DNA of 58,641 nt from Pseudomonadota bacterium (lineage in GTDB: Bacteria; Pseudomonadota; Gammaproteobacteria; Burkholderiales; Burkholderiaceae_E): the NCBI GenBank assembly GCA_963204785.1, contig CAUJHG010000075.1:1-58641 (forward strand), given 5' to 3'. The notes below the pieces were generated by a model. That model saw only the letters and a program-made list of their open reading frames with translations, searched no databases and was not told the DNA's origin. The first letter of the stretch is position 1. Each line of letters begins with the position of its first letter. Of the stretch, positions 38,298-47,749 are shown one piece after another. The position numbers were made by a program, and so were the translations under genes.

Positions 38298-38981
38298 ATG
38301 GCCCGCAAGCGGCTCGACGTGGCCACTGCGCTGGGCAGCGTGCCGATGTTCCGGCAGCTCCCGCCCGAGCAACTTGCCGAGATCGCGCGTGGCACGCGCA
38401 TCGTGCGCGGCGCCCGCGGCGACGTCCTCTTCAACAAGGGCGACATGCCCACCGGCTTCTGGCTGATCATGTTCGGCCAGGTGAAGCTGGCGCTGTCGAG
38501 CGACCGCGGCCTCGAGAAGGTGCTGCAGCTGCTCGGGCCCGGCCAGACCTTCGGCGAGGCCGTGATGCTGCTCGAGCGCGAGTACCTGGTGCACGCGCAG
38601 TGCCTGGCCGATTCGCTGCTGCTGCACGTGCCCAAGCAGGCGGTGTTCGACACGATCGACCGCGACTCCGGTTTCGCGCGCAGGATGCTCGCCGGACTGA
38701 GCTTCCGGCTGCACGAACTGGTGTCCGACGTCGAAGCCTACAGCATGCGCTCGGCAGCCCAGCGCCTGGTCGGCTACCTGCTGAACCTCTCCGAGGGGCA
38801 ACCGGAGGCCGAAGGGCGGATCAGCCTGCCGACCTCCAAGCACCTGGTGGCCTCGCGCCTGAACCTGACGCCGGAGACGCTGTCGCGGATCCTGCACACG
38901 CTTGCCAGCGAGGAACTGATCCGCGTCGAGGGACGATCGGTCACGATCTGCGACCTCGAGCGGCTGAAGGCCTACACCTGA
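38298..38981 (+). CDS. Crp/Fnr-family transcriptional regulator (Dnr/NnrR-like), copy 2
   Basis: Regulator of 227 aa, paralogous to the divergent neighbour. The effector domain has GQVKLALSSDRGLEKVLQLLGPGQTFGEAVML, and the helix-turn-helix LNLTPETLSRIL carries E193-xx-S196-R197. It too lacks N-terminal FNR cysteines. It is likely a nitrogen-oxide-responsive activator of nirS and related genes. The ribosome site is weak (GGAAAAGAC). A DUF2249 gene follows 22 bp downstream in the same direction. Confidence 0.88.
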   Translation: MARKRLDVATALGSVPMFRQLPPEQLAEIARGTRIVRGARGDVLFNKGDMPTGFWLIMFGQVKLALSSDRGLEKVLQLLGPGQTFGEAVMLLEREYLVHAQCLADSLLLHVPKQAVFDTIDRDSGFARRMLAGLSFRLHELVSDVEAYSMRSAAQRLVGYLLNLSEGQPEAEGRISLPTSKHLVASRLNLTPETLSRILHTLASEELIRVEGRSVTICDLERLKAYT

Positions 38982-39003
38982 CCTGCACACGAAGGCGAGC
39001 ACG

Positions 39004-39231
39004 ATGCCCGAGATCGAGATCGACGTCCGTTACCTGGACCCCCCGGAGCCGATGGAACAGGCGATCGACGCCCTCGACCGGCTCCAGCCAGGCGACACCC
39101 TGCGGATGCTGATCCACCGCGAACCCCATCCGCTGTACCGGATGCTGCGCGAATCGGGCTACGAGTACACGGTGCAGCAGCAGCCCGACTACACCTACGT
39201 GATCCTGATCCGTCAGCGCGCGTCCGGCTGA
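39004..39231 (+). CDS. DUF2249 domain protein
   Basis: Small cytoplasmic protein of 75 aa. The DUF2249 fold (SirA/TusA-like) is recognised from IDVRYLDPPEPMEQAIDALD and the central motif LRMLIHREPHPLYRML. Family members frequently accompany denitrification and NO-response genes, though no activity has been established. The TusA-type cysteine is missing. It follows a Crp/Fnr gene and its end overlaps convergent queG by 19 bases. Confidence 0.85.
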   Translation: MPEIEIDVRYLDPPEPMEQAIDALDRLQPGDTLRMLIHREPHPLYRMLRESGYEYTVQQQPDYTYVILIRQRASG

Positions 39232-40304
39232 ACCCCCATCTGCGCCTGGCGCTCGAGCGCCCAGGCAACGTGCTCGCGCACCAGGACCGAGGGATGGTCG
39301 GCGCGCGCCAGCAGCGCCCGTCGCACCTCGGCGCCGCCACCGGAATTGCCCAGCGCCACCGCAAGGTTGCGCAGCCAGCGCTCGTGGCCGATGCGCAGGA
39401 TCGGTGAGCCCGCCATCCGCTGGGCGAACTCCTCCTCGGTCCACGCGAAGAACTCGAGCAGCGTGGCGCAGTCGAGCCGGTTGCGCGGCGCGAAGTCGTC
39501 CATTGCCGAGGGCCGCGCGTAGCGGTTCCACGGGCAGGCGAGCTGGCAGTCGTCGCAGCCGTAGATCCGGTTGCCGATCGCGGGGCGCAGTTCCACCGGG
39601 ATCGGCCCCTTCAGCTCGATGGTCAGGTAGGAGATGCACCGGCGCGCGTCGACCCGGTAGGGAGCGACGATCGCTCCCGTCGGGCAGGCCGTCAGGCAGC
39701 GCGTGCAGCTGCCGCAGTGCTCCGAGGCCGGCGCGTCGGCAGGCAGGCGCAGGTCGGTGAAGAGCGAGCCGAGGAAGAAGACCGAGCCCTGGCCGCGGTT
39801 CAGCAGCAGGGTGTGCTTGCCGCGCCAGCCCAGTCCGGCGCGACGCGCGAGCTCCACTTCCATGACCGGCGCGGAGTCGCAGAACACGCGATGGCCGAAG
39901 GGACCGATCTCGCCGGCGATCCGCTCGGCGAGCCGCTGCAGCCGGGAGCGCAGCACCTTGTGGTAGTCGCGCCCCAGGGCGTAGCGCGACACGTAGGCAC
40001 GCTCCGCGTCGGCGAGCGTCTCCCAGGCGCGCGCCACCCAGCCGGGGTCGCGCGGCGCATATTCCACCGAGGCCATCACTGCGCTGACCGTGCCCGGCAC
40101 GAGCTCGGCCGGTCGCGCCCGTCGCATCCCGTGGCGCGCCATATAATCCATCTCGCCGTGGAAGCCGGCGTCCAGCCAGGCCTGCAGCCCGGGTTCGGCA
40201 TCGGCGAGGTCGACCTCGGCGATGCCCAGCGCGGAGAAGCCGAGCCCGGCTGCCCACTCGCGCAGGCACGCGACCCACGCCGCATCGAATCGCACGCCCC
40301 CCAC
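39213..40304 (-). CDS. queG: Epoxyqueuosine reductase QueG
   Basis: Cobalamin-dependent enzyme of the last step of queuosine synthesis in tRNA (epoxyqueuosine to queuosine), about 363 aa. Two 4Fe-4S motifs are clear: CGSCTRCLTACPTGAI and GCDDCQLACPWNRY. The C-terminal HEAT-like repeats (ILRIGHERWLRNLAVALGN, HPSVLVREHVAWALERQ) fit the family. The open frame runs further upstream, but the GTG at 40304 with GGAGGAAGG before it gives the usual length; the ATG-initiated frame would cover the divergent tsaE promoter. It is divergent from tsaE (49 bp). Confidence 0.93.
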   Translation of the reverse strand: MGGVRFDAAWVACLREWAAGLGFSALGIAEVDLADAEPGLQAWLDAGFHGEMDYMARHGMRRARPAELVPGTVSAVMASVEYAPRDPGWVARAWETLADAERAYVSRYALGRDYHKVLRSRLQRLAERIAGEIGPFGHRVFCDSAPVMEVELARRAGLGWRGKHTLLLNRGQGSVFFLGSLFTDLRLPADAPASEHCGSCTRCLTACPTGAIVAPYRVDARRCISYLTIELKGPIPVELRPAIGNRIYGCDDCQLACPWNRYARPSAMDDFAPRNRLDCATLLEFFAWTEEEFAQRMAGSPILRIGHERWLRNLAVALGNSGGGAEVRRALLARADHPSVLVREHVAWALERQAQMGVQPDAR

Positions 40305-40353
40305 CGTCGCCCTTCCTCCCGCCTCCGACGCCCCTGCCCACCGAGCCCACCCG

Positions 40354-40908
40354 ATGCACGCCCCGGTCCCCGAGCTGGAACTGCTGCTGGCCGACGAGTC
40401 TGCCACGAGCGCGCTGGCCGGTGCGTTGGCCGGGTGCCTTGGACCGGGCTTCGTGCTGACCCTCTCGGGCGATCTGGGCGCCGGCAAGACCACCCTGACG
40501 CGAGGGCTATTGAGGGCCCTGGGCCACACCGGCCGGGTCAGAAGTCCCACGTTCACGCTCGCGGAATCTTATAATTTACCGAAGTTCGATCTGTATCACT
40601 TTGATTTCTATCGGTTCTCGGCAAGCGATGAGTGGCGTGACCTGGGTTTCGACGAACTGCTCGGCGGCGCCGGCGCGGCCGTGGTCGAGTGGCCGGAGAT
40701 GGCGGGCGGCTGCATGCCGGCGCCCGATCTCGCGCTGCGACTGGAACTGCCCGATGACGACGCGTCGCAGACGCGCCGCCACGCACGCCTGCGCGCCGGC
40801 ACCGATCGGGGGCGGCAATGTCTGACGGCGATCGCCCAGGCCAGCGCATCCGGGCGGCTCGCCGGCGTTTCGTCGCCCGAGGGCTCGTCGGCAGCGTCCT
40901 CGCACTGA
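40354..40908 (+). CDS. tsaE: tRNA threonylcarbamoyladenosine biosynthesis ATPase TsaE
   Basis: ATPase of 184 aa that supports TsaB-TsaD in making t6A. Walker A GDLGAGKTT is at 39-47, and the TsaE motifs SPTFTLAESY and DLYHFDFYRF follow. The ATG at 40354 gives the family length. An AT-rich island (40561-40620, 38 % GC) with codons rare in this genome covers the SYNLPKFDLYHFDFYRF segment. The 3' end overlaps amiC by 91 bases in another frame, an arrangement common in Betaproteobacteria. The C-terminal tail is low-complexity. Confidence 0.93.
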   Translation: MHAPVPELELLLADESATSALAGALAGCLGPGFVLTLSGDLGAGKTTLTRGLLRALGHTGRVRSPTFTLAESYNLPKFDLYHFDFYRFSASDEWRDLGFDELLGGAGAAVVEWPEMAGGCMPAPDLALRLELPDDDASQTRRHARLRAGTDRGRQCLTAIAQASASGRLAGVSSPEGSSAASSH

Positions 40909-42239
40909 AGCTGCCGCTGGCCGCCGCCGCCGGTCTGCTGGCGGTGCGTGTGTGGCCGGCGCGCGACTACACCCGGGTCACGCTGGAGCTCGACGCCCCC
41001 CTGCCCCACCAGCACGCACTGGTCAGCTCGCCGCCCCGCGTCGTCGTCGATCTGGAAGGAATCGATCTCGACACCACGCTGCGCGAGCTGGTCGCCAAGG
41101 TCCGCTCGGACGACCCCTACATCTCCCAGGTGCGCGTGGGCCAGTTCAAGCCCGGCGTCGTGCGGCTGGTCTTCGACCTGAAGGAGGAAGTGGCGCCGCG
41201 GCTGTTCGCGCTGCCTCCGGTCGAGAGCTACCGGCACCGACTGGTGCTGGATCTCCACCCCAGGACTCCCGTCGATCCGCTGACGGTCCTGCTGGCCGAG
41301 ACCGGCCGGCAATCCGGCGCCGGCCCGCTGGCCCCGACCGACCGGCAGGCCGGGATCGGCCAGCAGTCCGACCCGATCGGCGCGCTGATCCGCGGTCACG
41401 GGGATCTTGCTGCGGCGGGCCAGCCCACAGGCAGGGGAGCACAGGCGCTTGCCGCGCCCACCGAAGCCCCCCGCAGGATCTCCACGAGCGCCAAGCGGCG
41501 CGCCGGCAGCGCGCCGGCAGCGGCGGTCACCCGGATGGTCACGATCGCGATCGACCCCGGCCACGGCGGCGAGGATCCCGGGGCGATCGGGCGGGGCGGG
41601 ACCCGGGAGAAGGACGTGGTGCTCGCGATCGCCCGGCGGCTGCGCGCACGCATCGCGACCGAGCCGGGAATGCGTGCCTTCATGACCCGCGACGACGACT
41701 TCTTCGTTCCGCTGGCGACGCGGGTGCACAAGGCGCGGCAGGTCCAGGCCGACCGGTTCGTGTCGATCCACGCAGACGCCTTCGTGAACCCGCGCGCGCG
41801 CGGGGCTTCGGTCTACGTGCTCTCGAAGGATCGCGCCAGCAGCAGCGCCGCCCGCTGGCTGGCCACCAGGGAGAACCGCGCCGACCTGATCGGCGGGGTG
41901 GATCTCGGAACGCGCAGCCCGGAGGTGGCGAAGCTGCTGCTGGATCTCTCGACCAGCGCGCAGATCCGCGACAGCAGCAATCTCGCGCGCATCGTCCTGG
42001 GCCAGCTCGGCGCCGTCGGCAGCCTGCACAAGCCGGCGATCGAGAAGGCAGGCTTCGCGGTGCTCAAGGCGCCCGACGTGCCCTCGATCCTGGTCGAGAC
42101 CGCCTTCATCAGCAACCCGGACGAGGAGCGCCGGCTCGCCAGTCGCGCCTACCAGGACCGGATCGCCGGCGCGATCTTCGCCGGAATCCGCGGCTATCTG
42201 CGCAAGTACCCGCCGGCCGCGCGTTCGCAGCCCACCTGA
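40818..42239 (+). CDS. amiC: N-acetylmuramoyl-L-alanine amidase AmiC-like
   Basis: Periplasmic zinc amidase that splits septal peptidoglycan during cell separation, 473 aa. The N terminus has a twin-arginine-type signal (ARRRFVARG, then LALKLPLAAAA). An AMIN domain (YTRVTLELDAPLPHQHALV) is followed by a low-complexity linker. The Amidase_3 domain begins AIDPGHGGEDPGAIG (His249). The third zinc region is VSIHADAF, and the catalytic Glu427 is in VETAFISN. The start lies inside tsaE. Downstream dedA is convergent. Confidence 0.94.
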   Translation: MSDGDRPGQRIRAARRRFVARGLVGSVLALKLPLAAAAGLLAVRVWPARDYTRVTLELDAPLPHQHALVSSPPRVVVDLEGIDLDTTLRELVAKVRSDDPYISQVRVGQFKPGVVRLVFDLKEEVAPRLFALPPVESYRHRLVLDLHPRTPVDPLTVLLAETGRQSGAGPLAPTDRQAGIGQQSDPIGALIRGHGDLAAAGQPTGRGAQALAAPTEAPRRISTSAKRRAGSAPAAAVTRMVTIAIDPGHGGEDPGAIGRGGTREKDVVLAIARRLRARIATEPGMRAFMTRDDDFFVPLATRVHKARQVQADRFVSIHADAFVNPRARGASVYVLSKDRASSSAARWLATRENRADLIGGVDLGTRSPEVAKLLLDLSTSAQIRDSSNLARIVLGQLGAVGSLHKPAIEKAGFAVLKAPDVPSILVETAFISNPDEERRLASRAYQDRIAGAIFAGIRGYLRKYPPAARSQPT

Positions 42240-42245
42240 GCGCGC

Positions 42246-42902
42246 TCAGGCCGCCCGTCGGGCGCGCCGCGCGCGCAGCCAGTGGCGCAGCACCTCGACC
42301 ACGGCCGGCAAGCCGGGAATCACGATGAAGGCAAGGGTGACCCACTCGAAGTGGGCCTTGACCCAGGCGGTGTTGCCGACCAGATAGCCCAGGGTGCTCA
42401 GGCTGCACACCCAGATCACCGCGCCCACCACGTTGTAGAGGGCGAACTTCGGATAGCCCATCTGGGCGATCCCGGCGACGAAGGGCGCGAAGGTGCGCAC
42501 GAAGGGCAGGAAGCGCGCGACGACGATCGTGATCGCTCCGTAGCGCTCGTAGAACGCGTGCGTGCGCTCGAACGCGGCGCGGTTGAAGAAGCGCGACTGC
42601 TCCCAGCCGAAGACCCGAGGGCCGAAATGCCGTCCGATCGAGTAGTTGACCGCATCGCCCAGCACTGCCGCGAGCGTGAGCAGGACCAGCAGCGCCGGCA
42701 GGCTCATCCCGCCCACGCCAGCGATCGTCCCGGCGACGAACAGCAGCGAGTCCCCCGGCAGGAAGGGCATCACCACCAGCCCGGTCTCGATGAAGATGAT
42801 CAGGAAGAGCAGCCCGTACACCCATGGGCCATAGGCGGCGACCACCTCGGCGAGGTGCCTGTCCAGGTGCAGGAAGATGTCGACGAGCTGAGCGAAGTCC
42901 AT
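42246..42902 (-). CDS. DedA-family membrane protein
   Basis: Inner-membrane protein of 218 aa with the DedA/SNARE-associated core: FIETGLVVMPFLPGDSLLF, then GDAVNYSIGRHFG and RFLPFVRTFAPFVAGI with its conserved Arg. DedA proteins act in lipid (undecaprenyl phosphate or phospholipid) flipping and membrane homeostasis. The ATG at 42902 gives the family length; an extended frame upstream runs antisense to mutL. It is convergent with amiC and divergent from mutL. Confidence 0.9.
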   Translation of the reverse strand: MDFAQLVDIFLHLDRHLAEVVAAYGPWVYGLLFLIIFIETGLVVMPFLPGDSLLFVAGTIAGVGGMSLPALLVLLTLAAVLGDAVNYSIGRHFGPRVFGWEQSRFFNRAAFERTHAFYERYGAITIVVARFLPFVRTFAPFVAGIAQMGYPKFALYNVVGAVIWVCSLSTLGYLVGNTAWVKAHFEWVTLAFIVIPGLPAVVEVLRHWLRARRARRAA

Positions 42903-43032
42903 GCGGCCTCGGGTGCTGCTGCGGAGGTTCGGCTGGCGCCGGCGGTGCGACCGGGCGAGGGGGCCGATCATAACCGGTCGATATAATCGGCGAACGGGCC
43001 TTCCGCACGTGCGCCCTCCCTTCGGAGCCCAG

Positions 43033-44934
43033 ATGCCCTCTGCCGCCGCCGGCGCGCCGCCCGAGCGGCGACCGATCCAGCCCCTGCCGGACATCCTCGT
43101 CAGCCAGATCGCCGCGGGCGAGGTGATCGAGCGCCCTGCCTCGGTGGTGAAGGAGCTGCTCGAGAACGCGATCGACTCCGGCGCCACACGCATCGAGCTG
43201 CGGATCGAGGAAGGCGGCATGCGCCGCATCGCGGTCACCGACGACGGCTGTGGCATCCCCGCAGCCGAACTCGTCCTCGCGCTGCGCAGGCATGCGACCA
43301 GCAAGATCGGTTCGCTCGAGGAGCTCGAGCGGGTCGGAACGCTCGGCTTCCGTGGCGAGGCGCTGGCCTCGATCGCATCGGTGGCGCGGCTGCGCATCAC
43401 CAGCCGCACCGCGGATGCCCCGCACGCAAGCGCGCACGACACCGGAGCCGGCGAGAGCATGCCCGCTGCGGGAACGCAGGGCACCACGGTGGAGGTCTTC
43501 GATCTCTACTCGGCCACCCCCGCCCGGCGCAAGTTCCTGAAATCGCCCGGCACCGAGACCGCGCACTGCATCGAGGCGCTGCGACGCGTCGCGCTCGCCC
43601 ACCCCGGCGTCGGCTTCAGCGCCTGGGTCGACGGCCGGCGAGTCGAGGACCTGCCTGCCAGCTCCTGGCAGGAGCGTGGGCTCGCCGGCCTGGGCGAGGA
43701 CTACCAGCATGCCCATCGGATGATCGAAGCCGGGGCGCCTGCCCTGGGCGTGGCCGGCCTGCTGGGGCTGCCGACGATCAGCCGCGCGCGCGCCGACCGG
43801 CAGTACTCCTACGTGAACGGGCGTTTCGTGCGTGATCGCCTGCTGATGCACGCAGTAAAGCAGGCGTACGCAGACGTTCTCCACGGTGATCGCCACCCTG
43901 CCTACGTTCTCTTCCTGCGCATCGACCCGGCGCTGGTGGACGTCAACGTGCATCCGGCGAAGATCGAGGTGCGCTTCCGCGATCCGCAGGCGGTCCATCG
44001 TGCGGTATTCCACGCGGTCCGCGACGCCCTGCGGGCCTCGGCAGCGGAACACCCGGCGCTTGCCGGCGGGGCAGCGCTCACCGGCGGCGGGAGAGCCCTG
44101 CCGCTCCCAGAACACGTCCAGACATTGCAGCGAACGCTCCCGATCAGACAGCCATCCTCGGTCTATTCCGTCAAGGATCAGACAGACCCGGAACTCACGG
44201 GCCGCGCACCGTCGACCCCCGGCATCCCGGCGCGACCGATCCACGCCGCCCCTACGGCGGCTTCGGTCGCCGCGGCGATGGCCTTCCTCGCGCCGGGCGC
44301 AGCCGATGCAGCCACGCAAGCGGACGCCGCGGAGGTCGATGCTGCCGAGGCGGCGCCGCTGGGCTACGCGATCGGACAGCTGCACGGGATTTACGTGCTC
44401 GCGCAGAACGCCCACGGACTGGTGGTGGTCGACATGCACGCAGCCCACGAGCGGGTCGTCTACGAGAAGCTCAAGGCAGCGCACGATGCACGCTCGGTGC
44501 CGGTGCAGCCGCTGCTGATCCCCGCGACCTTCCGCGCCGACCGGCTGGACGTGCGCCTGGTCGAGGACGAAGCGCCGCTGCTGGCCGCGCTCGGGCTCGA
44601 GCTCTCGGTGCTCTCGCCGACCGCGATCGCGGTGCGCGGGGTGCCGGCGCTGCTGGCCAGCGGCGATCCGGCCGCGCTGGCGCGCTCGGTGCTCGCCAGC
44701 CTGCGCGAGACCGGCAGCGCCGACGCGCTCGCCGGCCATCGCGACGCGCTGCTGGCGACGATGGCCTGCCACGCGGCGGTGCGCGCGAACCGACGGCTGT
44801 CGATCGAGGAGATGAACGCGCTGCTGCGCGATATGGAACGCACCGCGGGCGCCGACCAGTGCAATCACGGCCGCCCCACCTGGGTCCAGGTGGGGCTGCA
44901 GGAACTGGATCGCTGGTTCCTGCGGGGCCGCTGA
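43033..44934 (+). CDS. mutL: DNA mismatch repair protein MutL
   Basis: Mismatch-repair coordinator, 633 aa. The GHKL ATPase motifs are intact: SQIAAGEVIERPASVVKELL, DDGCGIP, and GTLGFRGEALASI. The C-terminal domain has DMHAAHERVVYE at about 467-478, which fits the D(Q/M)HA-x2-E-x4-E endonuclease motif of MutL proteins that nick DNA themselves, as in Neisseria. E. coli-type MutH would then not be needed. The ATG at 43033 has GGAG five bases upstream. The stop overlaps the next gene (TGATG). Confidence 0.96.
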   Translation: MPSAAAGAPPERRPIQPLPDILVSQIAAGEVIERPASVVKELLENAIDSGATRIELRIEEGGMRRIAVTDDGCGIPAAELVLALRRHATSKIGSLEELERVGTLGFRGEALASIASVARLRITSRTADAPHASAHDTGAGESMPAAGTQGTTVEVFDLYSATPARRKFLKSPGTETAHCIEALRRVALAHPGVGFSAWVDGRRVEDLPASSWQERGLAGLGEDYQHAHRMIEAGAPALGVAGLLGLPTISRARADRQYSYVNGRFVRDRLLMHAVKQAYADVLHGDRHPAYVLFLRIDPALVDVNVHPAKIEVRFRDPQAVHRAVFHAVRDALRASAAEHPALAGGAALTGGGRALPLPEHVQTLQRTLPIRQPSSVYSVKDQTDPELTGRAPSTPGIPARPIHAAPTAASVAAAMAFLAPGAADAATQADAAEVDAAEAAPLGYAIGQLHGIYVLAQNAHGLVVVDMHAAHERVVYEKLKAAHDARSVPVQPLLIPATFRADRLDVRLVEDEAPLLAALGLELSVLSPTAIAVRGVPALLASGDPAALARSVLASLRETGSADALAGHRDALLATMACHAAVRANRRLSIEEMNALLRDMERTAGADQCNHGRPTWVQVGLQELDRWFLRGR

Positions 44935-46787
44935 TGGCGCAGCGCGCGGTCATCCGCGGCGCCAGGCCGCCGAGGGCAGCGCGGGGAGCGGCGTGGCTGC
45001 AGCGCGCGCTGGCTCTCGTGGCGTTCGCACTCGGCGGCTGCGCGTCGGCGCCGATGCTGCCGGACGGCGCAGCAGTTCCCGCCGTCGCGCAACCGGGCGC
45101 TCCGCTGGCGCCGGAAATCGCCACCGGGCGCACTGCCAGGCAACTGTCGCCCCCGGCACGCGACATGGTGGTCGCCGCGCACCCGCTTGCAGCACAGGCG
45201 GGCGCACGGATGCTTGCGCGCGGGGGCAGCGCGATCGACGCCGCGATCGCCGCCCAGATGGTGCTCAACGTGGTCGAGCCGCAGTCCTCGGGAATCGGCG
45301 GCGGCGGCTTCCTGCTGCATCTGGACGGCAGCAGCGCAACGCTGTCGGCCTGGGACGGGCGCGAGACCGCCCCGGCCGCCGTCACTCCCGGGATCTTCCT
45401 CGGGCCGGATGGCCGGCCGCGACGCTTTCCCGAACTGGCCGACAGCGGGCTCTCGGTGGGCGCGCCGGGGCTGCTCCGCATGCTCGAGGCAGCCCATCGG
45501 CGCCACGGGCGCCTGCCCTGGGCGACGCTGTTCGAAGCGGCGATCCGCACCGCCGAGGACGGCTTCGAGGTCTCTGCGCGCCTGCATCGCTCGCTGGTGG
45601 CGGCCGCGTCGCGGATCTGCGCGAGCCGGTCGGCAGCGCTGTTCATGCAGCCGGGGAGCTGCGCGCCGGCGCCGGCGGGCAGCCGCCTGCGCAACCCGGC
45701 CCTGGCGCGGACCTTCCGCGCGATCGCCGCCGGCGGCGCCGACGCCTTCCACGAAGGCCCGATCGCCCGCGACATCGTCGCGGCGGTCCAGGCTCATCCG
45801 CTGCGCCCGGGCCGCCTGACGCAGGAGGACCTGCGCAGCTACCGGGCGCGCGAGCGCAAGCCCCTGTGCGGCCCCTATCGCGGCTACCGGATCTGCTCGG
45901 TCCCAGCGCCGAGCTCCGGCGGAATCGCACTGCTGCAGACGCTCGGGATCCTCGAGCACTTCGAGCTGCGCGCGCTCGCGCCTGAAGGCGTCGAGGCGGT
46001 CCACCTGATCACCGAGGCGTGGCGGCTCGCCTACGCGGACCGCGGCCGTCACGTCGCCGACGACGACTTCGTCCCGGTGCCGATCGCCGGTCTGCTCGAC
46101 CCGCGCTACCTCGCGCAGCGGGCCGCGCTGATCCGTCGCGACGCGTCCATGGGCACACCCGTCGCCGGGGCGCCCGATGGCGCCGGCGAGCACGGCGACG
46201 AACCGCCGCGCTTCGGGCCACCGTCGACCACGCACCTCTCGGTGGTGGACCGCGACGGCAACGCAGTGTCGATGACCACCTCGATCGAGCACGCCTTCGG
46301 CAGCCTCCTGAGCGCGGGCGGCTTCCTGCTGAACAACCAGCTGACCGACTTCGCGTTCGTTCCCGCCGACCGCACGGGGCGGGCGCTGGCCAACCGCATC
46401 GAGCCGGGCAAGCGGCCACGCAGCACGATGACCCCGGCCATGGTGTTCGCGCCCGACGGCAGCCTCGTCGCGGTGATCGGCTCGCCCGGGGGTGGCGCAA
46501 TCGTCAACTACGTGACCAAGGCGCTGGTGGCTATGATCGACTGGGAGCTCGACGTGCAGCAGGCGGTCGATCTGCCGAATTTCGGCGCCATGGCCTCGGC
46601 GGCCACCTTCCTCGAACGCGGCACCGCGCTCGAGGCGCTCGCCCCCGCCCTGAAGCGCCTGGGCCACCGCGTGCTGCTCATCGATCTCACCAGCGGCCTG
46701 CACGGCGTGGCGCGCACTGCCGACGGGCGCTGGGTCGGCGGCGCGGACCCGCGTCGCGAAGGCGCCGCGCGCAGCAGCACAAGATGA
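44934..46787 (+). CDS. ggt: Gamma-glutamyltransferase, predicted lipoprotein
   Basis: Gamma-glutamyltranspeptidase (617 aa), which hydrolyses or transfers the gamma-glutamyl group of glutathione in the periplasm. The proenzyme cleaves itself at the catalytic Thr433 of [11 protein letters not shown]. Glycine-rich [10 protein letters not shown] and the C-terminal [12 protein letters not shown] motifs are present. The N terminus carries a lipobox (FALGGC, Cys36), so it is probably membrane-anchored rather than freely soluble like E. coli GGT. The start overlaps the mutL stop and the end overlaps miaA (ATGA), so all three are co-translated. Confidence 0.92.
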   Translation: MAQRAVIRGARPPRAARGAAWLQRALALVAFALGGCASAPMLPDGAAVPAVAQPGAPLAPEIATGRTARQLSPPARDMVVAAHPLAAQAGARMLARGGSAIDAAIAAQMVLNVVEPQSSGIGGGGFLLHLDGSSATLSAWDGRETAPAAVTPGIFLGPDGRPRRFPELADSGLSVGAPGLLRMLEAAHRRHGRLPWATLFEAAIRTAEDGFEVSARLHRSLVAAASRICASRSAALFMQPGSCAPAPAGSRLRNPALARTFRAIAAGGADAFHEGPIARDIVAAVQAHPLRPGRLTQEDLRSYRARERKPLCGPYRGYRICSVPAPSSGGIALLQTLGILEHFELRALAPEGVEAVHLITEAWRLAYADRGRHVADDDFVPVPIAGLLDPRYLAQRAALIRRDASMGTPVAGAPDGAGEHGDEPPRFGPPSTTHLSVVDRDGNAVSMTTSIEHAFGSLLSAGGFLLNNQLTDFAFVPADRTGRALANRIEPGKRPRSTMTPAMVFAPDGSLVAVIGSPGGGAIVNYVTKALVAMIDWELDVQQAVDLPNFGAMASAATFLERGTALEALAPALKRLGHRVLLIDLTSGLHGVARTADGRWVGGADPRREGAARSSTR

Positions 46788-47749
46788 ACCGCGCGACCGG
46801 CTCCGGGCGCAACGCCGCAGCGCCGGCAGTGCTGCTGCTGGGCCCCACCGCGTCCGGCAAGAGCGCGATCGCGATGGCGCTGGCCCGCGAGATCCCGGCG
46901 GAGATCGTCAGCGTCGATTCCGCACTGGTCTACCGTGGCATGGACATCGGCACCGCGAAGCCCAGCCGCGAAGAGCGGCAGGAGGTGCCGCACCACCTGA
47001 TCGATCTGATCGAGCCGACGCAGAGCTACTCGGCCGCGCAGTTCGCCGACGATGCAGCGCGACTGATCGGCGAGATCCGTGCGCGCGGGCGGCAGCCGCT
47101 GCTGGCCGGCGGGACCATGCTCTACGCGAAGGCGCTGCTCGAAGGGCTGCACCTGCTCCCGGGCGCCGATCCGGCGCTGCGCGCGCAGCTCGACCGCGAG
47201 GCCGCGCGCCTGGGCTGGCCGGCGCTGCACGCCCGGCTCGCTGGCGTCGACCCGCCGACTGCAGCGCGGCTCGAACCGAACGACGCGCAGCGCATCCAGC
47301 GCGCGCTCGAGCTCTTCGAGCTGACGGGCAAACCGATGTCCGCGCTGCTGGCTGCACAGACGCGCACCGGCTCGCCCGAGCGCTTCCTGGTCGTCGCGCT
47401 GGAGCCCTCGGAACGGGCTGCACTGCACGCGCGCATCGAGGCCCGCTTCCTGCAGATGCTCGATGCAGGCCTGCTCGACGAGGTGCGCAGGCTGCGCGCC
47501 CGCGGCGACCTCCATACAGGCCTGCCCTCGATGCGCTGTGTCGGCTACCGCCAGGCCTGGGAGCACCTGGAGGGGCGCTGCGACCGCGCGACGATGATCG
47601 CGCGCGCGATCGCCGCCACACGCCAGCTCGCCAAGCGCCAGCTCACCTGGCTGCGCGCGATGCCCGGGCGCCACGTGGTCGACTGCCTCGCCCCCGATGC
47701 GCTGGCACAGGTGCGCGCGCTGCTGCTTCAGTCGAACGAGAACCGGTAG
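46784..47749 (+). CDS. miaA: tRNA dimethylallyltransferase MiaA
   Basis: Transfers the dimethylallyl group to A37 of tRNAs reading UNN codons, 321 aa. The P-loop GPTASGKS is at 20-27. The substrate segment [16 protein letters not shown] and the motif [14 protein letters not shown] follow, and [12 protein letters not shown] is near the C terminus. In many Proteobacteria miaA follows mutL directly; here a gamma-glutamyltransferase gene is placed between them. The 3' end overlaps convergent tamB by 22 bases. Confidence 0.95.
   Translation: MNRATGSGRNAAAPAVLLLGPTASGKSAIAMALAREIPAEIVSVDSALVYRGMDIGTAKPSREERQEVPHHLIDLIEPTQSYSAAQFADDAARLIGEIRARGRQPLLAGGTMLYAKALLEGLHLLPGADPALRAQLDREAARLGWPALHARLAGVDPPTAARLEPNDAQRIQRALELFELTGKPMSALLAAQTRTGSPERFLVVALEPSERAALHARIEARFLQMLDAGLLDEVRRLRARGDLHTGLPSMRCVGYRQAWEHLEGRCDRATMIARAIAATRQLAKRQLTWLRAMPGRHVVDCLAPDALAQVRALLLQSNENR

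Noticed and set aside
42982-42987. TATAAT upstream of mutL
   Set aside because: A good -10 match, but no -35 element at 16-18 bases; not listed as a promoter.
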